This document shows, piece by piece, positions 32,470 to 41,760 of a stretch of 64,000 bases of DNA. The DNA comes from JAFDWI01 sp964449375 (lineage in GTDB: Bacteria > Actinomycetota > Acidimicrobiia > Acidimicrobiales > Iamiaceae). The first letter of the stretch is position 1. Every line of letters begins with the position of its first letter. Made by a program: the position numbers and the translations under genes. The DNA lies in the NCBI GenBank assembly GCA_964449375.1, contig CAYVAS010000002.1, positions 1 to 64,000 on the forward strand, given 5' to 3'. The notes beneath the pieces were generated by a model. The model saw only the letters and a program-made list of their open reading frames with translations, ran no database searches and was not told the origin of the DNA.

Positions 32470-34253
32470 CCGCTCCGGGAGGACCGCGACGCTGGACCCG
32501 CCTGGGATCCCTGGACGGACCCGGCGAGCCGATCGTGGACGAGGCGGGGATCGTCCAGGTCGCGCCGGGCGCACCGTCGGTGGAGTGGTGGATCGCGGGA
32601 GACGACCGGTGGTACGTCCCGGCCCGGGAGAAGACCGTCCGGCAGTCCCTGCACCACAACACCCCGGTGGTGGAGACCAGGATGCGGATCAAGGGCGGCG
32701 ACGTGTGCCTGCGGACCTTCGCGGTGACCGTCCCCACGGCGACCGGGGTGCGCGACGTGGTCGTGGCCGAGGTGGAGAACACCTCCGGGGTGCCCTGCGG
32801 GGTGGCCTTCGCCGTGCGGCCCACCGGCGTGGTCGGAACGGCTCCGGTGCGGCGGATCGCGCTGGAGGGCGGTGTGGTCCGGGCCGACGGGGCTCCGGTG
32901 CTGGTGCTCCCCCGGGCCCCGGCGGGGAGCCTCGCCGGCGGCGCGACCGACGAGGGGATCGTGGACCGGGTGGTCCGGGGCGAGGCGACGGCGCCGACCT
33001 TCGACCCGGTGGACTGTGCCCTGGGAGGCGCCGAGGCGGTGGTGGTGGTGCCCCTGGCGCACCGCAACGTGTTCCGGGTGGTGTTGCCGGTGCCGTCCCC
33101 GGGTGGGGATACCGACCCGGAGGCGGCCACCTTCCCCGACGCGCTGCCCGCGGCCGACAACGTCGCGCGCGGCTGGCGCGCGCAGGTCCGGCATCTGGCT
33201 CGGGTGCGCGTGGCCGACCCGCGGTTGCAGGCCGTGTGCGACGCGGCTGCGCCGTGGCTGTCGGCGACCACCAACCACCCGCTTGCCCCGGTGGGCCGGT
33301 CGGCCTGGGATGCGACGGCCGCGCCGCGGTGGCGCCATGTCGCGGCCACCGCGGGCGCCCTGGACCGGTTGGGACTGCACGAGCGGTCCGGGTTGTTGCT
33401 GGCGCGGGCCGCCGCGGTCGGCGACGAGGATCCCGGAGGTGACGCGAGCTGGCTGGTCGAGGCGTTCGCCGCGCACCTGGTGCGGACCCGCGACGCTCGT
33501 TTCGCGGGCGCGGTGGCCGAGGTCTGCGCGCGCATCGTGGCCAGGGTGGAGGCCGGGGGAGTCCCGATCGGACCCTGGCGGCGCCACCGGGTCCTGGCCG
33601 CCGCCGCCACCGTGTTCGCCGAGGCCGACGAACCGGCAGCCGCGGCCGCGGCTCTCCACGCCGCAGGTGAAGCGACCGACGTCGGGGACCGGGACGGTGA
33701 CGAGTTGACCGGTGGACGCTGCGCCGAGGCGCTCCTGGCCCAGGAACTCCTCGCCGCCGGGCGGGGCGCCGCCGCGTGGGCGGTCCTGGACCGGTTCCTC
33801 GACGAGGTCGCCTCCACCGGGGTGTGGGCCGGTGAGCCCGGCGACGACGCTGCACCCCACGATGTGGGCGTGTCCGCGGCGGTCGTGTCACTGGCCCTGG
33901 ACCTGTTCGCGGCCGGCGCCGGGCGCCAGATGCGCTGCATCGCCCATGTGCCCGACCCCTGGACCGGGACCGCCCTGGAGGCGGATCGGATCGCCACATC
34001 GGTGGGGACCGTCTCCTACGCGGTGCGCTGGCACGGTGATCGACCCGCGCTGCTGTGGGAGTGCCGTCCCGTCGCGTCGGACGCTTCCGGGTCGGACCTG
34101 GAGGTCACCGCCCCGGGCCTGGATGCGGACTGGCGGGGCACCGGGACCGCCGGTGAGGCGCTTCTCGGGGCCCGAGTTGCAGCCGCCGCGTCCCCCGCGG
34201 GCGGGTCGCGGATCACCGGGTTGCAGATCGGACCCTCCCGGAGTTCGTCGTGA
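32466..34253 (+). CDS. Unknown protein coupled to gpsA and a nucleotide cyclase
   Basis: A 595-residue protein with no family I recognise. Residues 1-250 look beta-rich (VEWWIAGDDRWYVPAREKTV, TRMRIKGGDVCLRTFAVTV, VPLAHRNVFRVVLPVPSPGG). The rest is rich in Ala-helices that could form an alpha/alpha barrel, with WRHVAATAGALDRLGLHERS and WLVEAFAAHLVRTRDARF. This beta-domain plus helical-barrel layout resembles some glycoside-hydrolase-like proteins, but I see no catalytic signature. There is no signal peptide. It shares 4-nt overlaps (ATGA, GTGA) with genes on both sides, so tight co-translation is expected. Confidence 0.65.
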   Translation: MTAPGGPRRWTRLGSLDGPGEPIVDEAGIVQVAPGAPSVEWWIAGDDRWYVPAREKTVRQSLHHNTPVVETRMRIKGGDVCLRTFAVTVPTATGVRDVVVAEVENTSGVPCGVAFAVRPTGVVGTAPVRRIALEGGVVRADGAPVLVLPRAPAGSLAGGATDEGIVDRVVRGEATAPTFDPVDCALGGAEAVVVVPLAHRNVFRVVLPVPSPGGDTDPEAATFPDALPAADNVARGWRAQVRHLARVRVADPRLQAVCDAAAPWLSATTNHPLAPVGRSAWDATAAPRWRHVAATAGALDRLGLHERSGLLLARAAAVGDEDPGGDASWLVEAFAAHLVRTRDARFAGAVAEVCARIVARVEAGGVPIGPWRRHRVLAAAATVFAEADEPAAAAAALHAAGEATDVGDRDGDELTGGRCAEALLAQELLAAGRGAAAWAVLDRFLDEVASTGVWAGEPGDDAAPHDVGVSAAVVSLALDLFAAGAGRQMRCIAHVPDPWTGTALEADRIATSVGTVSYAVRWHGDRPALLWECRPVASDASGSDLEVTAPGLDADWRGTGTAGEALLGARVAAAASPAGGSRITGLQIGPSRSSS

Positions 34254-35818
34254 GCGCGCCGACCCAGGCCGCGACTCTGCGTGAGCTGCTGGAGCGCCAC
34301 GGGGTCACCGAGGCCGAGATCGCGGAGGCCGCCGCCGAGGGCACGCTGGTGCTGCTGGCGGTCGAGCGGGTCGTGTTCGATCACGAGCCGCGCATGACCA
34401 TCGAGGAGATGCTCCGGGTCACGCCGTTGGACCCGGAACGCACCACCGAGTTGTGGCGCTCGCTCGGCTTCCCGGACCCGCCCGAGGACGAGCCGTTCTT
34501 CACCGACGCCGACATCGAGACCCTGGGCATCCTGGCCGACCTGATCGAAACGGGCGCGACCCATCCGGACCTGCTGGTCCAGATCACCCGGGTCGCCGGC
34601 CAGGCCATGGCCCGCTTCGCCGCCGCGCAGGTGGAGTTGCTGATGGAACGCTCGGCGAACCTCACCGAGGCGATCGCCGAGCAGGTCGAGGCCGAACGGG
34701 CGGGACGCTCCGACGACGGCGACGACGCCGCGGCGACCTGGAAACCCTCGGCGGACGCCGCGACCATGGAGCTGCCCGTCATCGACGCCCCCGACGTCAC
34801 CGGCGACGACGAGGCGCCCACCGTGGACCCCGAGGTGCGCCGCCGCGTCGCAGCGATCCTCCTCGACGACCCGGGCACCCTGCAGTCGGTGCTGGTGGTC
34901 GAGACCGTCCCAACGTTGTTGAAGTACGTCTGGCAGCGTCACATGCAGGCCGGGGCGCGCAACCGACTGCTCCACGGCGGACCCGAGACCGCCACGACCC
35001 TGGCGGTGGGCTTTGCCGACCTGGTCGGGTTCACGTCGTTGTCCCAGCAGATCTCGGCAGCCGACCTGGCCGAGGTGCTGGACCGTTTCGAACGCATCGC
35101 GTACGACATCGTCGCCGGCCTCGGCGGTCGGATCGTCAAGATGATCGGCGACGAGGTCATGTTCAGCGTGGACGATCCCCGGCGTGCCGTCGAGGTCGGG
35201 ATGCAGCTCGCGGCCACCTACCGCGACGACGACGAGCTCTCCGACGTGCGGGTCGGGCTGAGCTGGGGGCCGGTGCTCCAACGCGAAGGCGACTGCTTCG
35301 GCCCGGTGGTCAACGAGGCGTCCCGCATCGTGAACATCGCGTTCCCGGGCAGCGTGGTCGTCTCCGACGGCCTGCACGACGAGCTCGCCGAGGACCCGGG
35401 GCTGCGGTGGCGCTCGCTCCGCAAGAAGAACCTGCGCGACATCGGCCGGATGACCCTGTGGAGCGTGGAACCGGCCGACACCGACGACCACGACCCGGAG
35501 GTGCGGGACCGGGCCCGGGCGGAGCGTTCCGAACGCGTCGAGCGGGCGGTGGAGCGCCTGACCGGCGCCGACGCGTCGCCCCGGGAGGAACGCCAGGCGC
35601 GGCGGGAGGCGTTCCGTCAGGCCCGCCGGGCCGCGGAGGAACGGGCCCGCAGAGCGCGCCGGGAGATCGACGAACGGACCCGGGAGGCGCTCAAACTGGT
35701 CGACGAGCAGGCCAAGCGGGCCCGCAAGGAGGTCGAGGAGCGGTCCCGTGAGGCCAAGCGCGAGCTCGAGGAGCGCACCGAACGCGAGCTCGCCGAGCAC
35801 ACCGACTCCGAGGGCTGA
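34250..35818 (+). CDS. Class III adenylate/guanylate cyclase with coiled-coil tail
   Basis: A 522-residue cyclase. An N-terminal helical region (about 1-150) resembles the regulatory domain of mycobacterial Rv1264-type cyclases. The catalytic domain (about 235-410) has the first metal Asp in GFADLVGFTSLS, the second in KMIGDEVMF, and the transition-state Asn and Arg in NEASRIV. All key residues are therefore present and it should be active. The Lys that picks adenine cannot be set with confidence. The last 95 residues are an unusual Arg/Glu-rich coiled coil (RQARREAFRQARRAAEERAR and on), not part of the usual family. Confidence 0.9.
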   Translation: MSAPTQAATLRELLERHGVTEAEIAEAAAEGTLVLLAVERVVFDHEPRMTIEEMLRVTPLDPERTTELWRSLGFPDPPEDEPFFTDADIETLGILADLIETGATHPDLLVQITRVAGQAMARFAAAQVELLMERSANLTEAIAEQVEAERAGRSDDGDDAAATWKPSADAATMELPVIDAPDVTGDDEAPTVDPEVRRRVAAILLDDPGTLQSVLVVETVPTLLKYVWQRHMQAGARNRLLHGGPETATTLAVGFADLVGFTSLSQQISAADLAEVLDRFERIAYDIVAGLGGRIVKMIGDEVMFSVDDPRRAVEVGMQLAATYRDDDELSDVRVGLSWGPVLQREGDCFGPVVNEASRIVNIAFPGSVVVSDGLHDELAEDPGLRWRSLRKKNLRDIGRMTLWSVEPADTDDHDPEVRDRARAERSERVERAVERLTGADASPREERQARREAFRQARRAAEERARRARREIDERTREALKLVDEQAKRARKEVEERSREAKRELEERTERELAEHTDSEG

Positions 35819-35873
35819 CCGCCAGGGCGCGCCGCGCGGTGCCGGTACGCTCGCCCTTCGGAGCGTTTCCACC

Positions 35874-36773
35874 ATGACCGACGCCGCGATCATCACCGAG
35901 GGCCTGACCAAGCACTACGGCGATGTGGTCGCCCTGGACGGGGTCGACCTTCAGGTGCCCGCCGGCACGGTCTTCGGGCTGCTCGGTCCCAACGGCGCGG
36001 GCAAGAGCACGCTGATCCGTCTGCTGGTGGGACTGCACCGCGCCACAGCCGGTCGGGCCCGGGTGCTCGGCCACGACGTGGAACACGACCGGTCCTCGGT
36101 CCACCGGTCGATCGGCTACCTGCCCAGCGACTTCGTCGCCGACGCGGACCTCTCCGCCGGCGCGTTCATCGGGTATCTGGCCCAGCTTCGTGGCGGAGTC
36201 GACCCCGATGAGGTGGCGAGCCTGATCGCGCGGTTCGACCTGGACGCCGGTCGCCCCTTCGGTGACCTGTCCCACGGCAACCGTCAGAAGGTCGGACTGA
36301 TCCAGGCGTTCATGCACCGTCCACCCCTGGTGCTTCTCGACGAACCCACCCAGGGGCTGGACCCGCTGATGCAGCGCGCCTTCGGCGAGCTGGTCCGGGC
36401 CCACCGGGACGCCGGCAACACGGTGCTGTTGTCCTCGCACGTGCTCAGCGAGGTCCAGGCCCTGGCCGACCGGGTGGCGATCGTGCGCCAGGGCCAGCTG
36501 GTCATGCACGCCGAGGTCTCCGAGCTGCGCGCCCGGGCCCGTCACCGGGTCGAGGCGACCTTCGGCGGCGGAACCGACGAGGCGGTGGCACGGCTGCAGG
36601 GCGACCGGTCGGTTTCCGAGGTCCTGGTCACCGGACCGGCGGTGCACTTCACGGTGGAGGGATCGATGGCCGCGGTGCTGGAGCGTCTCGCCCCGTTGGG
36701 GATCCAGCGGCTCGTCTCGACCGAAGTCGACCTGGAACAACTGTTCCTCGACCACTACGCGCAGGAGCGTTGA
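35874..36773 (+). CDS. ABC exporter ATPase
   Basis: A 299-residue ABC ATPase of the drug/antibiotic exporter type (CcmA-like). Walker A is GPNGAGKST, the signature is LSHGNRQKVGLIQAF and Walker B is LVLLDEPTQGLDP. A C-terminal regulatory region of about 75 residues follows the H-loop (LLSSHVLSEVQALAD). ATG 35874 has GGAG upstream. The permease starts 3 nt after its stop. Confidence 0.92.
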   Translation: MTDAAIITEGLTKHYGDVVALDGVDLQVPAGTVFGLLGPNGAGKSTLIRLLVGLHRATAGRARVLGHDVEHDRSSVHRSIGYLPSDFVADADLSAGAFIGYLAQLRGGVDPDEVASLIARFDLDAGRPFGDLSHGNRQKVGLIQAFMHRPPLVLLDEPTQGLDPLMQRAFGELVRAHRDAGNTVLLSSHVLSEVQALADRVAIVRQGQLVMHAEVSELRARARHRVEATFGGGTDEAVARLQGDRSVSEVLVTGPAVHFTVEGSMAAVLERLAPLGIQRLVSTEVDLEQLFLDHYAQER

Positions 36774-36776
36774 CCG

Positions 36777-37568
36777 GTGGCACTCACCAGCGTGTTCACC
36801 AAGACGCTGTGGGATCAGCGTCGCGGATTGCTCGGGTGGGGACTCGGGGTCGCCGCGACAGTGCTGGTCATGGCGGCGATGTGGCCCTCGCTGGCCGACG
36901 CGGACTTCGACTCGGTCCTGGACCAGTACCCCGCCGAGCTGCTCGAGGTCTTCAACGTCCAGTCGCTGGACACGGGCACGGGCTACCTGAACGCCGAGCT
37001 GTTCAGCATCGTGTTGCCCATCGTGTTCGTGGTCTACGCGGTGGGCCGGGGCGCCCGCCTCGTCGCCGGCGACGAGGAGTCCGGGATGCTGGGGTTGCTG
37101 GCGACCCTGCCGGTCACGCGCACCCGCATCCTGGTGCACAAGACCCTCGGCCTGGTCGTGGGGCTGGGCGTGCTGACAGTGGTCCTGGCCGCGGTGTTGG
37201 TGGTGGCCTCTCCCGTGTTCGGGTTGGACACCTCGGTGCGGGCGGTCCTGAACGCGGCGCTCACCCAGTGGTTCCTGGCGACCGAGTTCGGTCTGATCGC
37301 CGTGGCGGTCGCCGCGTGGACCGGACGACGTTCCCTGGCCGTGGGGATCCCCGCGGCTCTGGCCGCCGCCACCTACCTGGCCCACGTCGCGGCCCAATTG
37401 GTCACGTCGCTGGAATGGCTGCGCTGGATCAGCCCGTTCCACGCCGCCACCACCGGTGGGCCCCTGGGCCCGGACCTTCCCGGCCTGGTGTGGACGATGC
37501 CGGCGGTCGGCGGGCTGGCGGTCGCCGCCGCGGCGCCGGTGTTCGACCGGCGCGACCTGGCGGGCTGA
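36777..37568 (+). CDS. ABC-2 type permease
   Basis: A 263-residue membrane protein with about six helices (for example GWGLGVAATVLVMAAMWPSL and LGLVVGLGVLTVVLAAVLVV). DEESGMLGLLATLPVTRTRI is the typical cytoplasmic loop of ABC-2 exporters. It pairs with the ATPase 3 nt upstream. The exported compound is unknown. Confidence 0.88.
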   Translation: MALTSVFTKTLWDQRRGLLGWGLGVAATVLVMAAMWPSLADADFDSVLDQYPAELLEVFNVQSLDTGTGYLNAELFSIVLPIVFVVYAVGRGARLVAGDEESGMLGLLATLPVTRTRILVHKTLGLVVGLGVLTVVLAAVLVVASPVFGLDTSVRAVLNAALTQWFLATEFGLIAVAVAAWTGRRSLAVGIPAALAAATYLAHVAAQLVTSLEWLRWISPFHAATTGGPLGPDLPGLVWTMPAVGGLAVAAAAPVFDRRDLAG

Positions 37569-37581
37569 TGCAGGGTCAGCC
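37563..37581. terminator. Small hairpin over convergent stop codons
   Basis: GGCTGA pairs with TCAGCC around a 7-nt loop, at the end of the ABC permease gene. It is a weak terminator candidate. Confidence 0.3.
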
Positions 37582-37597
37582 GGGCCAGAGATGCGCG

Positions 37598-38932
37598 TCA
37601 GCCGAGCAGGCGGCGGACCGCGTCCTCGATACGTCCGGGCTCGTGCTCGACGAGGTCGTAGCGGACCCGGGTCAGCGGCTTGGTGGAGGTGAGCACGCGG
37701 CTGATGTCGGTGGGCGTGCCGCTGACCACCACGTCGCCCGGCGTGGCCTCGATGGTCGCCTCCAGATCACGGATCTGCGCCTCGCCGTAGCCCATGGCGG
37801 GCAGCACGCCGACCGCGTTGGAATAGCGCCGGTAGGTCTCGGCGATCGATCCCACCGCGAAGGGAGCGGGGTCCACGATCGAGCGGGCGCCTGCCTCACG
37901 GGCACCCACCACCCCGGCACCGAAGGACATGCCACCGTGGGTGAGGGTCGGACCGTCCTCGACCACGATCACGTCCCGGCCCTCGACCATGGAGGGGTCG
38001 TCGACGCTCACCCGCGAATCGGCCCGGAGCACCGTGGCGCCCGGGGCGAGGTCGCGCACGCTGGCCTCGACCTCGGCCACGTCGTCGGGATCGGCGGAGT
38101 CGCACTTGTTGATCACGACCACGTCGGCCATGCGGACGTTGGTCTCGCCGGGGTGGTACCGCCGTTCGTGACCCGAGCGCAACGGGTCGGCCAGCACGAT
38201 GTGCAGGTCCGGGCGGAAGAACGGGAGGTCGTTGTTCCCCCCGTCCCAGAGGATCACGTCGGCCTCCTCCTCGGCGGCGGCCAGGATCTGCGCGTAATCG
38301 ACCCCGGCGTAGATCACGAAGCCGTGGTCGATGTGGGGTTCGTACTCCTCCCGCTCCTCGATCGTGCAGTCGTGACGGTCGAGGTCCTCATAGGAGGCGA
38401 AGCGCTGGCACGCCTGGGCCGCCAGGTCCCCGTAGGGCATGGGGTGGCGCACCGAAACGACCCGGCGTCCGGTGCGCTGCAGGATCTCGGCGACGTGCCG
38501 GGTGGTCTGGGACTTGCCCACACCGGTGCGCACCGAACAGATCGAGATCACCGGCCGCGACGAGGTCAGCATCGTCGCGTTCGCCCCCAGGAGCCAGAAG
38601 TCCGCGCCGGCCGCGTTCACGATCGACGACAGACTGCCGACCGTGTCGTAGCTGATGTCCGAATAGGCGAACACCGCCACGTCGACCGACTCGCGTTCGA
38701 TCAGGTCACCCAGCTCGGCCTCGTCGACGATCGGGATGCCCTCCGGGTGGTGCGGGCCCGCGAGTTCCGGAGGGTAGGAGCGCCCGGCGATGTCGGGGAT
38801 CTGGGCGGCGGTGAAGGCGACGACCTCGTAGGAGGGGTCGTCACGGAACACCACGTTGAAGTTGTGGAAGTCCCGGCCGGCGGCGCCGATGATGACGACG
38901 CGTCGGGGGCTGGGGTCCTTGGCTGCGCTCAT
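37598..38932 (-). CDS. Cyclic 2,3-diphosphoglycerate synthetase-like GTPase
   Basis: A 444-residue protein of the cyclic 2,3-diphosphoglycerate synthetase family. The N-terminal domain is RRVVIIGAAGRDFHNFNVVF, with IPDIAGRSYPPELAG. A P-loop VRTGVGKSQTTR lies at about 134-145, then SVRHPMPYGDL, VILWDGGNNDLPFF, a guanine-recognition VVINKCDSAD, and VVEDGPTLTHGGMSFGAG. The family is best known from thermophilic methanogens, where it makes the osmolyte cDPG, but it also occurs in bacteria with unproven activity. ATG 38932 precedes the Rossmann-like strand by 11 residues. It lies 43 bp downstream of the alpha-mannosidase stop on the same strand, so the two may form an operon. Confidence 0.85.
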   Translation of the reverse strand: MSAAKDPSPRRVVIIGAAGRDFHNFNVVFRDDPSYEVVAFTAAQIPDIAGRSYPPELAGPHHPEGIPIVDEAELGDLIERESVDVAVFAYSDISYDTVGSLSSIVNAAGADFWLLGANATMLTSSRPVISICSVRTGVGKSQTTRHVAEILQRTGRRVVSVRHPMPYGDLAAQACQRFASYEDLDRHDCTIEEREEYEPHIDHGFVIYAGVDYAQILAAAEEEADVILWDGGNNDLPFFRPDLHIVLADPLRSGHERRYHPGETNVRMADVVVINKCDSADPDDVAEVEASVRDLAPGATVLRADSRVSVDDPSMVEGRDVIVVEDGPTLTHGGMSFGAGVVGAREAGARSIVDPAPFAVGSIAETYRRYSNAVGVLPAMGYGEAQIRDLEATIEATPGDVVVSGTPTDISRVLTSTKPLTRVRYDLVEHEPGRIEDAVRRLLG

Positions 38933-38975
38933 AGGGTCCGTCCGAAGCTGCTCGATCGCGCACCCCGTCCCCAAA

Positions 38976-41702
38976 TCACGCCGGGACGGCCAACGGGTCG
39001 AGGTGGATGGTCCGGATCGCCCAGGGCCCGAGGTCGACGGTCCCGGAGAAGGGCTCGTCGCCCTCGCCGCGCAGGTTCACCAGGACCCCGGAACGGCCCG
39101 TCACCTCACAGGTGGTCGGCGTCGCCGACGGGTTGAACACCCGCAGCACGAGCACCTCGGGGTCGTCCTCGAGGCGGTACAGCGCCGAGACCTCGGCTCC
39201 GGAGACCTCCAGCAGCGACGCGGACCGCGGCCCCTCGGTGGGGTCGGCGTTCCGCGGGGAGTCGTCCACGACGGTGCCCGAGATGCCGGCCACGACCAGA
39301 TCCAGGAACGCCTCGTCGACCAGTTCGTAGGGGTCGGTGTCGCCCACGTGCACCGCGTACCGCATCGACACCGGTCCCTGGAGCTGAGCGGCCTCCGCCG
39401 GGTCGAAGGGGCCCGCAGGCAGGGGGCGCGACGGCATCGGCGGCGCCGAGAGCATGCCCGTGGCCCGCAGCAGGGTGACCGCCAGGGTCCTGGCAACCCC
39501 GGTTGCGGGCTCACCGTCGATGTCGACCAGCTCGTACTCGCACAGCCCCTCGTGCACCACCGTCAGGCCCCCGGCGGACACGAAACGCCGGCTCGGGAAG
39601 GTGGCCAGCGCAGGCTCGGAGGGGCCTCCTTCGGCGAGCAATCCGCGGCTGACCACCGCGAAGGCACATTCGGCCTCGGACCGGTCGGTGGAGCGGGGCA
39701 ACGGGAAATGCGCGCGCAGGCGGTGGTTCCGGCTCCGGTTGTCGAAGGAGACCTCCACGTGGACGACCCGCCCCTGAGCCTGCAGCTCCAGCACGGTGGT
39801 GACCCGGGTGGACACCGGCGCGGTGCGGGCGTCACCGAAGACGCCTTCGGGCCAGTGGGCCGTTCCCGTGACCGTCAGTCGTGCCCGCAGGGGGCCCGAC
39901 TCGGTCACGGCCACCGTGACGTCGGACAGGCCCGCCACCGCTGCGCCGTCGCCCACCGGGCAGAAGTTGTAGGTGTCGCCGCGGTCGCCGTCGTCGACGA
40001 GCAGCCCGAGGCCGGCGTGCTCACCGATCGAGAAGGTCCCATCCGCGGCCACCCGGACGTGCACCGCGTCGTTGGCCATGCCCCAACCGTCGTCGTCGAC
40101 GTGCACGGTGGCCGGCGCGGGAGCGGGTTCCCAGATCGACCATCCGAAGCCGGGTACGTCCGCGGCGTGGGCGAGAACACGACGTTCACCGGTGCCCACA
40201 TAGAAGAAGCGCACCACGGCGTCGGGGTTCTCGGCGGCCAGCTCGCGCAGCTCGGCGATCACCGAGGTGGGGTCGAAGAGTCCGAAGCGGCGCGGGTCGA
40301 CCAGAAAATCGACCTCGGCGCCGTCGTCGGTGTGCCGCACGGTGGCGTCGTGGACCTCGCCGATCTGGTCGACGATCACCTCGACCCATTCCACCGCCTG
40401 GGCCGCGCTGCGGGTGACGAAGGGCAGCCGGGCGGGGAACTCCCACACCTGCTGAGCGCCTTCGAGCTCGGTGCCCGGCGGCACCGAGAACTCCACCAGT
40501 CCCGAGCGTCGCCGCGCCGAGGGGTTCAGCACCACGGCGCTCAGCGGACGGGTCGGGTCGATCGCGTCGGCCACGCGCAGGTAGGCGGCGAGCTTGGCCC
40601 GTTCGGTGAGACCCTCGGCGATCGCCTCGACCTCGGCGTAGCGGTCGCGCACCGCCAGGACCACGTCGTCGTGGGAGCAGGCGCAGATCGAGTCGTGCGC
40701 CGAGTTGAGCACGAGCTGGTGCCAACCCTGACCCAGGAAGGTCGCCGGCCACTCGGCGGCCGGACGGTACAGCGCGCTGAGCGGCTCGGCGAGCCGCTCG
40801 ATCCCCCGTTCGGCCCGCGCCGCGGCCATCTTGACGTCGACCCGGTTGGAGGCCACCCCCATCAACAGGTTCGCCTTGGCCCCCGAGCGGAGCTCGCCGG
40901 TCCACGCCGCACCGGGTTCGGCCGAGGCGCGTTGTTCGGCGATGTAGTCGGGCAGGGTCGAGATCCGAAACTCCCAGTCGTCCTGGGCGGCGTTGGCCTC
41001 CGCGATCATCGCGGTCAGCTCCGGGATCGGGTGCCGATGATCGGTGCCGTGCATCCACAACACCGGGTCGCCCTCGCCACCGGAGGCCTTGCCCGTCTGG
41101 TCACAGAACAACTCCACCCGCCTGATCAGCGAGGCGGCATCCGGTGGCAGTCCCACGCCGTTGCCGTAGCCCCGGGGCAGGTACTGGGCACGTACCGAGG
41201 ACCCGTCCGGGGCGCTCCAGGTGAACGATGCCGAGTCGGTGCACGACGCCGGCACGCCCCGCCACACGACGGTGTCGGAGAAGCCGAACCCGTCGAGGAT
41301 CTGGGGCATCTGGGCGATGTGGCCGAACATGTCGGGCAGGTAGCCCACGTCCATCGCGCCGCCGAAGTCCTCGGCCCGGTCCAGTCCCATCGCCAGGTCG
41401 CGCACGATGGTCTCGCCCGAGACCCCGAACTCGTCCATGAGGATGTACCACGGGCCCATGACCAGGCGGCCCGCCTCACCCAGGCGACCCAGGCGCGCCA
41501 GGCTCTGGGGGCGGACCTGGAGGTAGTCGTCGACCACCGCCATCTGACCGTCCAGCATGAAGTGGCGGTAGGCCGGGTCCGACTCGAGCAGGTCCATGGT
41601 CTCGTCCACCAGATCGACCAGCTCCATGCGAAACGACTGGAACGTTCGGTACCACTCGCGGTCCCAGTGGGTGTGCGGAATGATGTGGACGGTGCGGGTC
41701 AT
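38976..41702 (-). CDS. GH38 alpha-mannosidase
   Basis: A 908-residue glycoside hydrolase family 38 enzyme that cleaves alpha-linked mannose. The zinc-binding HTHWDREWY motif is at His10-Tyr18 (His12 and Asp14 are zinc ligands). The nucleophile Asp124 lies in GYLPDMFGHIAQ, and a further zinc His lies in SAHDSICACSHDD. There is no signal peptide, so it is cytoplasmic and probably recycles mannosides or glycoconjugates. ATG 41702 has a perfect -10 TACGCT 7 nt upstream. It diverges from the GYD gene with only 58 bp between the starts. Confidence 0.93.
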   Translation of the reverse strand: MTRTVHIIPHTHWDREWYRTFQSFRMELVDLVDETMDLLESDPAYRHFMLDGQMAVVDDYLQVRPQSLARLGRLGEAGRLVMGPWYILMDEFGVSGETIVRDLAMGLDRAEDFGGAMDVGYLPDMFGHIAQMPQILDGFGFSDTVVWRGVPASCTDSASFTWSAPDGSSVRAQYLPRGYGNGVGLPPDAASLIRRVELFCDQTGKASGGEGDPVLWMHGTDHRHPIPELTAMIAEANAAQDDWEFRISTLPDYIAEQRASAEPGAAWTGELRSGAKANLLMGVASNRVDVKMAAARAERGIERLAEPLSALYRPAAEWPATFLGQGWHQLVLNSAHDSICACSHDDVVLAVRDRYAEVEAIAEGLTERAKLAAYLRVADAIDPTRPLSAVVLNPSARRRSGLVEFSVPPGTELEGAQQVWEFPARLPFVTRSAAQAVEWVEVIVDQIGEVHDATVRHTDDGAEVDFLVDPRRFGLFDPTSVIAELRELAAENPDAVVRFFYVGTGERRVLAHAADVPGFGWSIWEPAPAPATVHVDDDGWGMANDAVHVRVAADGTFSIGEHAGLGLLVDDGDRGDTYNFCPVGDGAAVAGLSDVTVAVTESGPLRARLTVTGTAHWPEGVFGDARTAPVSTRVTTVLELQAQGRVVHVEVSFDNRSRNHRLRAHFPLPRSTDRSEAECAFAVVSRGLLAEGGPSEPALATFPSRRFVSAGGLTVVHEGLCEYELVDIDGEPATGVARTLAVTLLRATGMLSAPPMPSRPLPAGPFDPAEAAQLQGPVSMRYAVHVGDTDPYELVDEAFLDLVVAGISGTVVDDSPRNADPTEGPRSASLLEVSGAEVSALYRLEDDPEVLVLRVFNPSATPTTCEVTGRSGVLVNLRGEGDEPFSGTVDLGPWAIRTIHLDPLAVPA

Positions 41703-41709
41703 GCGCGCC

Positions 41710-41715
41710 AGCGTA
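41710..41715 (-). promoter_or_regulatory. Leaderless -10 box of the alpha-mannosidase gene
   Basis: TACGCT on the minus strand, 7 nt upstream of ATG 41702. Confidence 0.55.
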
Positions 41716-41747
41716 GGTGCTCACCGTGGCCGCCAGGGCCGCCCGGG

Positions 41748-41753
41748 TAGCAT
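41748..41753 (+). promoter_or_regulatory. Leaderless -10 box of the GYD gene
   Basis: TAGCAT ends 7 nt before GTG 41761 and includes the first bases of an alternative ATG at 41752, so it favours the GTG start. Confidence 0.5.
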
Positions 41754-41760
41754 GCCGGCC

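Noticed and set aside
38856..41750. 964-residue plus-strand open frame
   Set aside because: It mirrors the GH38 mannosidase on the minus strand, which has all its catalytic motifs.
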